DNA of 64,000 nucleotides from Solidesulfovibrio carbinoliphilus subsp. oakridgensis (lineage in GTDB: Bacteria > Desulfobacterota > Desulfovibrionia > Desulfovibrionales > Desulfovibrionaceae): assembly GCF_000177215.2 (NCBI RefSeq), contig NZ_CM001368.1, forward strand, positions 1,116,001 to 1,180,000, read 5' to 3'. Under the pieces are notes generated by a model. It worked only from the letters and a program-made list of their open reading frames with translations. It was not told the DNA's origin and did no database searches. Below are positions 50,455 to 60,400 of this stretch, in pieces. The number at the start of each line of letters is the position of its first letter. Position 1 is the first letter of the stretch. Position numbers and translations under genes: made by a program.

Positions 50455-51831
50455 TTGGCTGCAATCGATCTCAGTATTTTCGATCTGTTCAAGATCGGTC
50501 CCGGGCCGTCAAGCTCCCACACCATCGGCCCCATGAAAGCCGGCTGCGATTTTCTGCGTCTTGTCCGGGAACTGCCGCCCGAGACCCTGGACGCGGCCAC
50601 GCGCATCGAAATCGTGCTTTACGGCAGCCTTTCGGCCACGGGCAGGGGACACGGCACGGACAGGGCCGTGGTGGCAGGCTTGTTGGGGCAGGTCCCTGAA
50701 CACTGCGCCCCGGCCTTTCTCGACGAACTGGCCCGAAGCCCCCACACCCGCCGCGCCCTGGATCTGGGGTCGAAGATCCTCGAAATCAGTACCGGGGACG
50801 TGGCCTTCGGCCCGCTGGAACACGATTTTCCCCACAACAACGCCCTTGCCATCCGCCTGCTGGGACCGGAGGAAAGCGCGGCCCCTCTGGCCGAGCGCAT
50901 CTACTTCTCCATCGGAGGCGGCTTCGTGCAGTATGCCGGGCAACCGGCCCCGACGCGCCGTGAGCCGGTCCACCCGTACGCGACGATGGCCGACATCAAA
51001 CGGCTGGTGGCCGAGCACGACATCGGCCTGCACAAGCTCATGCTGGAAAACGAGATGGCCGTGACCGGCGCCGGCCAGGCCGCGATCCTGGCCGGACTCG
51101 ACGCGGTGCTGGGGGCCATGGACGCGGCGGTGGCCGCCGGGCTGGCCACCGAGGGCGTCCTGCCCGGCCCCCTCGGCCTTTCGCGCAAGGCCAAACGGCT
51201 TCTCGAACGCAGCAGCCGGTCCCAAAGGCAACCGCACGACAGCGCCCTGACCCGACTGATCGCCTTCGCCTTCGCGGCCGCCGAGGAAAACGCCGCCGGC
51301 CACGTCATCGTGACCGCCCCGACCTGCGGCGCGGCCGGCATCATCCCGGCCGTGGCCCGCTTCATGCGCACCTACCTCGAACTCGCCGAGCACTCCATCC
51401 GGGAGGGACTCCTGGCTGCGGCGGCCGTCGGGTTTCTGGCCAAGCACAATGCCACCATTGCCGGCGCCGAAGGGGGCTGCCAAGCCGAGATCGGCGTCGC
51501 CTCGGCCATGGCCGCGGCCATGCTGGCCCATGGCATGGGCTATGGCGTGCGCGTGATGGAGAACGCGGCGGAAACGGCCCTGGAGCACCATCTGGGAATG
51601 ACCTGCGATCCGGTCGGCGGGTATGTCCAGATCCCCTGCATCGAACGCAACGCCATGGGAGCGGTCAAGGCCTATGCCGCCTACCTGATCGCCTCGGACG
51701 AAATGCTCGCGCACCACAAGGTCGGCCTGGACCAGGCCATCGAGGCCATGCAGGCCACGGGACGGGACATGAATTGCAAATACAAGGAAACGGCCCAGGG
51801 CGGGCTGGCGGTCAGTGTCATCGCGTGTTGA
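50455..51831 (+). CDS. sdaA: L-serine ammonia-lyase, single-chain [4Fe-4S] type
   Basis: This 458-residue enzyme deaminates L-serine to pyruvate and ammonia using an iron-sulfur cluster. It begins with the beta-type domain (IGPGPSSSHTIGPMKAG) and continues into the alpha-type domain with cluster Cys in APTCGAAG, MTCDPVGG and QIPCIERNA. The start is a TTG with AAGGAG seven bases upstream, giving the typical N terminus; an ATG at 50429 is in another frame. It appears monocistronic. Confidence 0.93.
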   Translation: MAAIDLSIFDLFKIGPGPSSSHTIGPMKAGCDFLRLVRELPPETLDAATRIEIVLYGSLSATGRGHGTDRAVVAGLLGQVPEHCAPAFLDELARSPHTRRALDLGSKILEISTGDVAFGPLEHDFPHNNALAIRLLGPEESAAPLAERIYFSIGGGFVQYAGQPAPTRREPVHPYATMADIKRLVAEHDIGLHKLMLENEMAVTGAGQAAILAGLDAVLGAMDAAVAAGLATEGVLPGPLGLSRKAKRLLERSSRSQRQPHDSALTRLIAFAFAAAEENAAGHVIVTAPTCGAAGIIPAVARFMRTYLELAEHSIREGLLAAAAVGFLAKHNATIAGAEGGCQAEIGVASAMAAAMLAHGMGYGVRVMENAAETALEHHLGMTCDPVGGYVQIPCIERNAMGAVKAYAAYLIASDEMLAHHKVGLDQAIEAMQATGRDMNCKYKETAQGGLAVSVIAC

Positions 51832-51967
51832 CCACCGCGCCGCCAAGCGCGGCCGCAAAACGAGGCAAGCGGCGGCCCGGATCGACGGCGGTCCGCCCAG
51901 CGCGGCCCTTCGGGCAACAGGCTCTCCCCGAGCCCCCGGGGAAGAGACGCAAACCGGATGGGTATGG

Positions 51968-52264
51968 CTAGGGCTGTGAAAAGTGCGATATCTTTTGGCT
52001 AAACCGTTTCAACAACAAAATAATCGCCACGCAATACAACAGGAAACAAACAACCGCTTTCCAGCAGGCTATCGCTAAAAGCACGATAAAGAGGCCCCAT
52101 AAGCTGGCAACGACTGCAAAAAAAGCTGCGCCTCGCACAAACATCCCCAGATCATCGCTGCTTTTTTCTATTAAGACACATATGGCTTGCCACCATGACA
52201 GACTGCAGCAATGGCATACCGTAAATCTTCGTTCTTTCGACGCCATTCCCCACGGGACCGTCAT
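51968..52264 (-). CDS. Small membrane protein, hypothetical
   Basis: The 98-residue product has two strongly hydrophobic helices (about 46-64 and 66-86) and a Cys/Trp-rich N-terminal part. It overlaps the upstream gene as ATGA, so the two are probably cotranslated. Codon use is less GC-rich than nearby genes. No family recognised. Confidence 0.5.
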   Translation of the reverse strand: MTVPWGMASKERRFTVCHCCSLSWWQAICVLIEKSSDDLGMFVRGAAFFAVVASLWGLFIVLLAIACWKAVVCFLLYCVAIILLLKRFSQKISHFSQP

Positions 52265-52515
52265 CTGGCCGAAGGCGCGCTGAAACTCGTCTCTTGCGGG
52301 AATAAAGACGTATTGCCATCAATAAAGCAGAACATGAGTCCAAATCCCGTTTCGTTTCCAAAGGGGCACACCGCTCTCGCCCACAGGGCAATTCCGGTAG
52401 AATCCTCATCAAGGCTATTGCCTGTAATGGCTTCGAGTCCGTCGCCGGACCACGCATTGGCGAAAAGTCCAAGAAGAACGAACATGGCCACGACACAAAT
52501 CCACTTTCGAGTCAT
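52261..52515 (-). CDS. Small exported hypothetical protein
   Basis: The 84-residue product has a signal peptide (MTRKWICVVAMFVLLGLFANAW) and a short body with two Cys and many Gly/Phe. ATG 52515 follows GGGGAGAAAGG. It lies 120 bases downstream of the Gly-rich protein gene on the same strand and could belong to that sigma-factor cluster. Function unknown. Confidence 0.55.
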   Translation of the reverse strand: MTRKWICVVAMFVLLGLFANAWSGDGLEAITGNSLDEDSTGIALWARAVCPFGNETGFGLMFCFIDGNTSLFPQETSFSAPSAR

Positions 52516-52635
52516 TCCTTTCTCCCCGTAAACCCAGAAACATATACGGACCGGAACGGGGAAGCGTCACCGCGCGTGGCCAGGAGAAGGGCGATTTTTT
52601 CCGAAGCGCCGCGGCCACACGACAGGCTGCGGCCG

Positions 52636-53529
52636 TCAATTCCTGCCTCCCCTGCCCCCGCCGCCAGGACCGCCGCCCGGCCCTCCCCCGGGACCGCCAC
52701 CTCTGCCGGCTCCGGCGCCGGCCCCTCTGCCCCCTCCCTGGCCCGAGCCGGCGCCTCCGTCCCCCCTGGCGCTTGCGGCACCCGCCGCGTCGTTGTCCGC
52801 ATAGCGTCCCAATGCCGTCCGGGCGTCGGCGATACTCAAGGAGCCGTCCACGACCCGCGCGGCCGTGCCGAGCACCGCCGCATCGCTGTGGCCCTTTGCC
52901 TTGGCGTCGCGAATGGACTGGGCAAGGTCCAGCAGCGAACCGGGGAAATGCTCCCGTTGCAGGATGCGGGAGGTCAGGACGGCTGCCAGCTCCGCATCCA
53001 CACCAGCCTGGCGCACCGCCGCGAAAAATTCCGCCGCGCCGACGATTTCCGCAGCCGAACGTCCGGTATGGGCGGCGCAGCCCGCGACGTCCTGCTGGGA
53101 GAGGCCCATGCGCAGCGTGTTCGCCAGCCGTTCCACGAGTTCCGGCCCGGCGTCCCTGAACGCCGCCAGGAGTCGCTGGGCGAACATATAATCGGCGGTC
53201 CTTCTTTCCACCGCCGTCACGATGCTGGCCACAGCGGCCTTTTTCGCCAACCCCTCCTCCACCTTGTCCACGACGGGTTCTATGGCCCTGCCCGATACCG
53301 ATGCCCTGGTCGTTGCCGCGAGAAGGGTCGCCGTGTCCCTTTCGCTCAACCCGTACCGAAGGCCCAGGGCCAGGACACGATCGATATCGGGCCGCGACAC
53401 TCCGGCCCCGCGCGCCGATTCCATCGTTTCCCCCAGGTCCGGCGCCGTCTGCGCTCGGGCCGGCGCCGGACCTGAAAGGGCCACGGCAACGGCGAGTCCG
53501 GCCGCCACATGCCTAAAGCGGGCGTTCAT
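52636..53529 (-). CDS. Exported protein with Gly-rich tail, third gene of the sigma-factor operon
   Basis: The 297-residue product has a signal peptide (cleavage near ARAQ), a mainly helical central region (about 30-240) with repeated short Ala/Arg/Asp-rich helices that resemble one another, and a low-complexity Gly/Arg tail (about 255-297, GGGPGGGPGG-type). It overlaps the anti-sigma-like gene by 17 bases. No known domain was recognised; it may be a secreted or periplasmic partner of the sigma/anti-sigma pair. Confidence 0.75.
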   Translation of the reverse strand: MNARFRHVAAGLAVAVALSGPAPARAQTAPDLGETMESARGAGVSRPDIDRVLALGLRYGLSERDTATLLAATTRASVSGRAIEPVVDKVEEGLAKKAAVASIVTAVERRTADYMFAQRLLAAFRDAGPELVERLANTLRMGLSQQDVAGCAAHTGRSAAEIVGAAEFFAAVRQAGVDAELAAVLTSRILQREHFPGSLLDLAQSIRDAKAKGHSDAAVLGTAARVVDGSLSIADARTALGRYADNDAAGAASARGDGGAGSGQGGGRGAGAGAGRGGGPGGGPGGGPGGGGRGGRN

Positions 53530-54181
53530 GGGATTGCCTGCCGTGTTGCCGGTTCTCGCCTTCGTCGACGACCAGGACCGAGTTGGTGTTGCCGAAACCG
53601 TCGTCTTCCTGGATCAACGCCCCGGCATCGGGTTGCAAAAGCACGCCGTCCACAAGGAAGGCGTAGACATAGCGTCCCCGGGGCAGGGGGACCGTCAGCG
53701 TGAAAAGGTCGCTGCCCGGAGCCTTTCGCATCACGTGGCGGGCGGGATCCCAGTTATTGAAGGATCCCATGACGACCACCTGGCGCGCGCCGGGCATGTT
53801 GGCCACAAAGGTGACCTCCTTGCTCGGCCCGGCCGCCGTTTTCGCAAGTTGCGCGCGGGTCGGTTCCTGCAACACCCCCAGGGCGGACCGGGGACCCTGG
53901 TCCCCGGAAGACCCGTTGAGCCCCGGGGCAAGCAGTTGCCCGGCCAGGAGGAGGGCGACGGAGGCCAAACCGCCGGCCACAACGGCCCGTCCGGTGCGGC
54001 CGACCGTGAAGCGTCGCCACTGGCGCAAGAATTTCTTCAGTCTGGACTGCTTCTTGGGCTGTATCCGCGCCATCACCCGCGGCAGGATGTCCTCCGGCGC
54101 TTCCGGGCGCGGCAGGCCGGCGATGTATCCCGCCAGCCGCCGGGTCTCCCGCCTGGCCTGTTCTTTCTCTTTTTCATTCAT
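53513..54181 (-). CDS. Membrane anti-sigma-like protein with CBM48-like domain
   Basis: The 222-residue protein has a short charged cytoplasmic part (1-60), one membrane helix (about 66-84) and a C-terminal carbohydrate-binding fold of the CBM48/AMPK-glycogen-binding type (about 122-206, VVVMGSFNNWDP, then GRYVYAFLVDG). It overlaps the sigma-factor stop as ATGA. The topology is that of an anti-sigma factor with a periplasmic glycan-binding sensor, but no classic zinc anti-sigma motif is visible, so that role is inference. Confidence 0.85.
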   Translation of the reverse strand: MNEKEKEQARRETRRLAGYIAGLPRPEAPEDILPRVMARIQPKKQSRLKKFLRQWRRFTVGRTGRAVVAGGLASVALLLAGQLLAPGLNGSSGDQGPRSALGVLQEPTRAQLAKTAAGPSKEVTFVANMPGARQVVVMGSFNNWDPARHVMRKAPGSDLFTLTVPLPRGRYVYAFLVDGVLLQPDAGALIQEDDGFGNTNSVLVVDEGENRQHGRQSHERPL

Positions 54182-54744
54182 AGCGCGTGTCCGCTTCCTC
54201 GGGCCACGAACAGGGAACGCAACCGATCGAGGCCGCGTGCGATCCGCATTTTGACCGCACTGACCGAAAGGCCCAAGGCACTGGAGATATCATTGATCGA
54301 CATGCCTTCCTGATAGCGCAGCAACAAGGCCTCTCGTGTCGACAGGCCCAGGCTATCCATGGCCAATACGAGTGTATTCGCATCCATCCAGTCGGCGAGC
54401 CGCTCGGAGGTCAGCCCATCGCTTATATTTTCCATAAAGCCCTCTGGCAAATCCGCAGAGGAAATTTCGCAGTGCCGCTTTTTCCTGAGATGGTCCCGGC
54501 CCAGGTTCAGACCGATGGTATAGAGCCAGGGGAAAAAGCGTGCGCCGCATTTAAAACGATCCAATTTTTCATAGGCCACCACGAAGGTCTCCTGGGTCAA
54601 ATCCCGGGCGTCTTCGCCGTCGCCACACATCCGGGCCATGAGCGCGTGGATAGGCCCCTGATAACGGCGGACCAGGACCGCATAGGCCTCGGCCTCCCCA
54701 TCAAGAATATCCTCGATGAGTTGCGCTTCATCGTTCTGGTCCAT
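54178..54744 (-). CDS. ECF-type RNA polymerase sigma factor
   Basis: This 188-residue sigma-70-family protein has region 2 (QGPIHALMARMCGDGEDARD, then LTQETFVVAYEKLDRF) and region 4 (STREALLLRYQEGMSINDI, then SSALGLSVSAVKMRIARG), with no regions 1 or 3, as in ECF factors. It heads a three-gene operon with overlapping genes. ATG 54744 is supported by the family start; the ribosome site is distant. The promoter it recognises is unknown. Confidence 0.94.
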   Translation of the reverse strand: MDQNDEAQLIEDILDGEAEAYAVLVRRYQGPIHALMARMCGDGEDARDLTQETFVVAYEKLDRFKCGARFFPWLYTIGLNLGRDHLRKKRHCEISSADLPEGFMENISDGLTSERLADWMDANTLVLAMDSLGLSTREALLLRYQEGMSINDISSALGLSVSAVKMRIARGLDRLRSLFVARGSGHAL

Positions 54745-54992
54745 TCGTGTTTCTACAGCCCCTTTCGTGTATATACGGCCGGCGGCCACATTTGGTCACA
54801 GGCTTTCGCGTCTTTTGCAACATCCCGCCCTGCCCGCCTGTTGGCCCGGGCCTGTCGGCCTTTCTTGTCCTGGCCGCAAAACGGGGCGGGGACCGGCCCG
54901 GGCTGGCGCACCCGACCAGCGCGGTGCGACGGCCCAGTGCTTTCACTCCGCCGCGTATGAGGGTATGGGGCATCCACGCCGCGGGAGGGAGC

Positions 54993-57218
54993 ATGGGATC
55001 CAGCCAACTGACCATGGACGAGGCCCTGCGCCTGGGAAACGAGTTCCACCGGGCCGGACAATTCGAGGACGCGGAGCGCGTTTACCGGGCCATTCTGGCG
55101 GCCCAGCCCCACCACCCCGAAGCGAACCACGATCTGGGCGTGCTGGCTGTCCAGGCGGGCAAGGCCGCCCTTGGCCTGCCGTTTCTCAAGGCCGCCCTGG
55201 AAGCGCGGCCGGGGGTGGGAGCGTATTGGCTGGACCTCCTCGAAGCCCTGCTGGCCGCGGGACAGTGCGACGGGGCCCGCTCCGTGCTGGACCAGGGCCG
55301 GCGGCAGGGATTGGCCGGCCCGCCGGTGGACGATTTGGCCGCCCGGCTCGAGAAGGCCCTGGAGCGCCAGTCCCGGCTGCGCGCCCTGGAGGACCTGTTC
55401 CGGGCCGGGTCGTATGCCGCCATGGAGGCAAAGGCCAAAGAATTTTTGGAACGCTTTCCGGAGAGCGGCAAGGGATGGCACCTGCTGGGCCTGTCCCTGG
55501 TGGCGCGGGGTGACGGCGCGGCCGCCCTGGAGCCGCTCCTTCGGGCGGTCGCGACGCTTCCAAACGATGTCGATCTCTGGGACCACCTCGGCTCGGCCTA
55601 TTTGCACCAGGGGCAGCCGGAGCAGGCGGCCAACGCCTTTCGCCGGGCCCTGGCCCTTCGGCCGGACTATCCCTCGGCCCACAACAACCTCGGCAATGCC
55701 TTGCGGGAGCTGGGGCAGCCCCAGGAGGCCATGGCCAGTTACCGCCAGGCCCTTCGGTGCCAGCCAAACCACGCCATGGCCCACACCAACCTCGGCATCG
55801 TGCTCCAGTCCCAGGGACAGGTGCAGGCCGCCCTCGAGTGCCATGCCAGGGCCCTGGCCCTTGCTCCGGCCAATGTGGAGGCCCACGTCAATTACGCCAA
55901 TGCCCAGAAGGAGTTGGGACACATCGAGGCGGCCGTGGCCGCCTATGGCCGGGCCCTGGCCCTGGACCCAGAGCGGTTGGAGGCGCGCACCAACCTGCTG
56001 CTCCTGGAAGCCTTTTCAAACCGGCTCACGCCCCAAGCCTTCCTGGCCGAGGCCAGGGGCCTGGACCGCGTGCTGACCGGGCAGGCGGACCGGGAAGGCG
56101 GGGCCGCGTCCCTGCCCCGCCGGGCGCGGCAGGGACGGCGCCTGCGCGTGGGCTACGTGTCCGGGGATCTGTGCGGCAAGCATCCCGTGCCCTTTTTCCT
56201 CGGCCCGCTCCTGGCCGCGCACGATCGGCGGCGCGTCGAGGTGTTCCTCTACCCCACGCAACGCGCACGAGACGACACCACCGAGCGTTTGCAGCACCTG
56301 GGCGACCACTGGTCGCCCCTTACGGGATTGACCGACCGACAGGCGGCAAAACGCGTCAGGGCCGACGGCATCGACGTGCTGGTCGATCTCTCGGGCCACA
56401 CCCGGTACAACCGCCTGGGGATTTTTGCCCGACGGGCCGCTCCCGTGCAGGCCCATTACCTCGGGTATTGCGCCACGACCGGGTTGTCCGCCATGGACTA
56501 CTGGATCGGCGACAGCGTGCTCTTTCCGGAAGGGGAGACCCCGCCCTACAGTGAAACCCCCTGGCGGTTGCCCCGGCCCTACCTGTGCTACGACGGCCGG
56601 GAAGACCTGCCCGGGTCCGCCTGGACGCCGCGCGGCAACGGCGAAATATGGTTCGGCAGCTTCAACCACCTCTCGAAGATCCAGGACGCCACCCTGGATC
56701 TTTGGTCGCGGATTCTGTCGGCCCTGCCCGAGGGAAAACTGCTGCTCAAATCCGGGCAACTCGACCACGCCGCCAACCGCGAGCGCATGCTGGCCGCCTT
56801 CGAAGGCCGGGGCATCGCCCGGGACCGCCTCGTCCTCATGGGCCAGACCGCAAACTGGCCGGCGCATATGGCGGCCTATGACCTCGTCGATGTCGCCCTC
56901 GACCCCGTCGACGCCGTCAGCGGCGTCACCACCACCTGCGATGCCCTATGGATGGGCGTTCCGGTCGTGACCATGGCCGGGGACCGCCTGGCGACCCGCA
57001 TGGCCGCTTCGCTCGTATCCGGCCTGGGACATGGGGATTGGGTCGCTGCCACCCCCGAGGCCTACGCCGGTCTGGCCGTGGCCCTGGCCCGGGACGTGGC
57101 CGGGAGGACCGGGTTGCGTTCCGGGCAGCGGGAGCGGATGCGGGCCAGTCCCCTCACCGACGCCAGGGACTTGGCGCGATGCCTGGAGGAGGCCTACGAG
57201 GCCATGGCCCGGCCATAG
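54993..57218 (+). CDS. TPR-domain O-GlcNAc-transferase-like glycosyltransferase (GT41)
   Basis: This 741-residue protein has about ten TPR units (20-370) and a GT41 catalytic region (about 395-735) with HPVPFFLGPLL, DLSGHTRYNRLG, the conserved QAHYLGYCATTGLSAMDY, FGSFNHLSKI and a UDP-binding DALWMGVPVVTMAGDR. The eukaryotic OGT relatives put GlcNAc on Ser/Thr; bacterial members often modify flagellins or other proteins. It is divergent from the sigma-factor operon, 248 bases away. ATG 54993 follows GGGAGGGA. Confidence 0.92.
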   Translation: MGSSQLTMDEALRLGNEFHRAGQFEDAERVYRAILAAQPHHPEANHDLGVLAVQAGKAALGLPFLKAALEARPGVGAYWLDLLEALLAAGQCDGARSVLDQGRRQGLAGPPVDDLAARLEKALERQSRLRALEDLFRAGSYAAMEAKAKEFLERFPESGKGWHLLGLSLVARGDGAAALEPLLRAVATLPNDVDLWDHLGSAYLHQGQPEQAANAFRRALALRPDYPSAHNNLGNALRELGQPQEAMASYRQALRCQPNHAMAHTNLGIVLQSQGQVQAALECHARALALAPANVEAHVNYANAQKELGHIEAAVAAYGRALALDPERLEARTNLLLLEAFSNRLTPQAFLAEARGLDRVLTGQADREGGAASLPRRARQGRRLRVGYVSGDLCGKHPVPFFLGPLLAAHDRRRVEVFLYPTQRARDDTTERLQHLGDHWSPLTGLTDRQAAKRVRADGIDVLVDLSGHTRYNRLGIFARRAAPVQAHYLGYCATTGLSAMDYWIGDSVLFPEGETPPYSETPWRLPRPYLCYDGREDLPGSAWTPRGNGEIWFGSFNHLSKIQDATLDLWSRILSALPEGKLLLKSGQLDHAANRERMLAAFEGRGIARDRLVLMGQTANWPAHMAAYDLVDVALDPVDAVSGVTTTCDALWMGVPVVTMAGDRLATRMAASLVSGLGHGDWVAATPEAYAGLAVALARDVAGRTGLRSGQRERMRASPLTDARDLARCLEEAYEAMARP

Positions 57219-57443
57219 GCGATCCGTTATCGGCCGCCCCAAGGGATCAGGCCTTCCACCATCGACCGAAAGGGGGCGAGAACACCGTGGAATTGCATCA
57301 GGCCAGGGCGGCCGCCTCAGGCCTACGCAAGAGAAGGCACAAGAAAAACGGCAGAGGCATAAAAGCTTGCGCGTACCCCTTGACCGTCGTATGAAGCCGA
57401 CCATAGCATTTTCGTTCGAAGTGGACCGGATCAGGAGTGAAGG

Positions 57444-60400
57444 ATGTCGCCATCCAAGAAGCACAGGCCGACAGAAACGCCGGGCAGGCAAGAACCTTCG
57501 CCGCTTGCGCCGCAAACCGCAGATCCCCACGCCATTGGCGAAACGATAAAGGAACACAAGGCTCCCCCTATCCCCATTGTGGCCATCGGCGCGTCCGCCG
57601 GCGACCTGGAGGCCATCGAAACCTTTTTTGCCCACATGCCGCCGGACAGCGGCGCGGCCTTCATCCTGGTCCAGCACCTCTCACCGGAACACGACAGCCG
57701 TATGTCCGAGCGCGTCGGACAGGCGACGCAAATGGCGACCCGGCAGGCGGCCGATGGGCTGCGGGTCGCGCCGGACACGGTGTACACCATGCCGCCGGGC
57801 AAGGAACTCCTCATCCTTGACGGCAGCCTGAACCTGGCGGAACCGGAAAGGCCCCGGGGGCACAACCGCCCCATCGACCGTTTCTTCGCTTCCCTGGCCA
57901 AGGACCAAAAAGGGAACGCCGTCTGCATTCTCCTTCCCGGGACGGGCTCCGACGGCACTTTGAGCCTCAAGACGGTCCAGGCGTCTGGCGGTATCACGCT
58001 GGCCCAAAACAGCGACGCCAGGTTCGCGGACAGGCTTCAGAGCGGCCTGACCACGGGGGTGGTCGATTATGTCCTGGACGTCCAGGAAATGCCTGGAAAA
58101 ATCCTGAACCTGCTCAAACATCGGCCCAACCTGCCCTTGGAATCCCAGGCAACAGTCGAAACTATGGAAAAAAGCGAGTTCATTAAAAAAATATTGCGCA
58201 AGATAAAGGTCAAACGCGGGCATGATTTTTCATGGTACAAACCCAATACCGTGGCCCGTCGCATCGCACGGCGCATGGCCCTGCTGCAGATTCCGGAACG
58301 ACAGGATTATCTTGCCTATATCAAAAACAATGACGCCGAAATAAAAATGCTTTTCCAGGAACTCCTCATTGGCGTGACCAACTTTTTCCGGGACGAGGAG
58401 GCCTTCGAAATTCTGGCCCGGACGGTCATTCCGAAAATCATCACCGGCAAATCCGAGGCCGAAACCATCCGGTTCTGGGTGGCCGGCTGCTCCACCGGGG
58501 AAGAAGCCTATTCCCTGGCCATGCTTCTGGCCGAACATATGGGCCGGCACGGCAAAACCAACCGGGTCCAGATCTTCGCCACGGACATCGACGAGGAAAG
58601 CCTGGAGGTTGCCCGGCATGGCCTCTTCCCCGCGGCCGTTGAAGCCCACGTCTCTCCCGAACGCCTGAGCCGTTTCTTTTCCAAGGAAGGCCCTGCGTAC
58701 AGGGTGATGAAATCCCTTAGGGAAATGATCATCTTCGCCCCGCACAGCCTGATCCGCGACCCTCCCTATTCGCATATTGATTGCATCAGCTGCCGGAACC
58801 TGCTTATTTATCTGTCCCCGGATCTGCAGAAGAAAGTCCTGCCCATGTTCCATTATTCCCTCAATCCGCAGGGATTTCTATTTCTTGGGCCGTCGGAATC
58901 CGTTACGGAGCAGATGGGCCTTTTCGAAACGGTAGATCGAAAGTGGAAAATATTTCAGGCTAAAGCAAATACCCCGGGCAAAATTCATGACATTCCATTT
59001 ATCTTGTCGAATGGACAGCAAGTAATGCTTGAAACCTCCAACGAATCCTGTCATTCCGACCATACTTCCTATACAAGACAAGCACAGCAGCTTATCGTTA
59101 CAAGATTTTCGGCTTCAAGTGTCGTCATCAACGACCGCTACGAGCCACTGACTTTTTTCGGTCCGGTCAATCGCTATTTTGAAGTCACTGCCGGTGAATC
59201 CACCAAAAGCATCTTGTTGCTGGCCAAGGAATCGTTACGGCCGTACCTGCGCTCGACCCTGCACACAGCCCTCAAGGAAAACCAATCCGTACGGCGGAAC
59301 AGCTTGCACCTGCCCGTGGACGGCAGAATCGAAACGGTTGACCTGATTGTCATGCCGCTTTGGGAGGACGAACGGCTCGAACGGCTTTTCCTGGTCGTTT
59401 TCGAGCATGTCGGGTGGAGCGGAGACAAGGCCGCCTCGCACATGATCGGCCCGACGGCCGATTGCGAAGTGCTGATCAAAAGCCTGGAACAGGAGCTCAA
59501 TGCAGCCAAGACAGAATTGCAGACAATGGTCCAGGAACTGGAAGGCGCCAACGAGCAACTGAAGTCGTCCAATGAAGAATTGATGAGTATGAATGAGGAA
59601 CTCCAATCCTCCAACGAGGAGCTGGAGACATCCCGCGAGGAACTTCATTCCATAAACGAAGAACTGACCTCGCTTAACAACGAAATGCAGCACAAATTCG
59701 ACGATCTGTGCAGCGCAAACAGCGACCTGCAAAATTTCATCAACAGCAGCCGGATCGCCACCCTGTTTCTGGACAAGAATCTGACGATCCGGCGATTCAC
59801 GCCCCAGGTCATGGATTTCTTCAACATCCTGGACGTGGATATCGGGCGTCCCTTTGCCCATCTGCGCTCCCGGATCGATTACAAGGAAATTTTCGAGGAC
59901 ATCCACCACGTCCTCGAAACCCTGATGCCACTGGAACGGCAGTTGGTCGGCCAAGCCGACCAGCGCATCCTGACCCGCGTCATTCCCTACCGTTCGATCA
60001 ACGACCGGATAGACGGCGTGGTATTGACCTTCATGGATGTCACCTCGGCCGTGGCCGCCGAGAAGCGGCTCTCGCAGCAGACCGAAGAGCTGGAAACGCT
60101 CTACAAGACCATTCCGGACATCTACTTCAAGGTCGCCCCGGACGGCACCATCCTCAACTGCCGCTCCACGCACCAGCCGGATATCATCCCGGATGCCACC
60201 CTTGTGGCCGGCAAGCATTTCTCCGAGATTTTCGGCCCCGAGCACGGCGCCACCCTGGAGGAGGCCCTGCAGGAAGCGCGGGAAGCGGACGCCCAGCGCA
60301 GCCTGGATCTCCATTTCGTGGCCCATGGCAACAACCGCCACCTGGAAGTGCGCATCGTTCCCGTGGCGGCCGAGACCTTTGTCGTCATGCGGGACATGAC

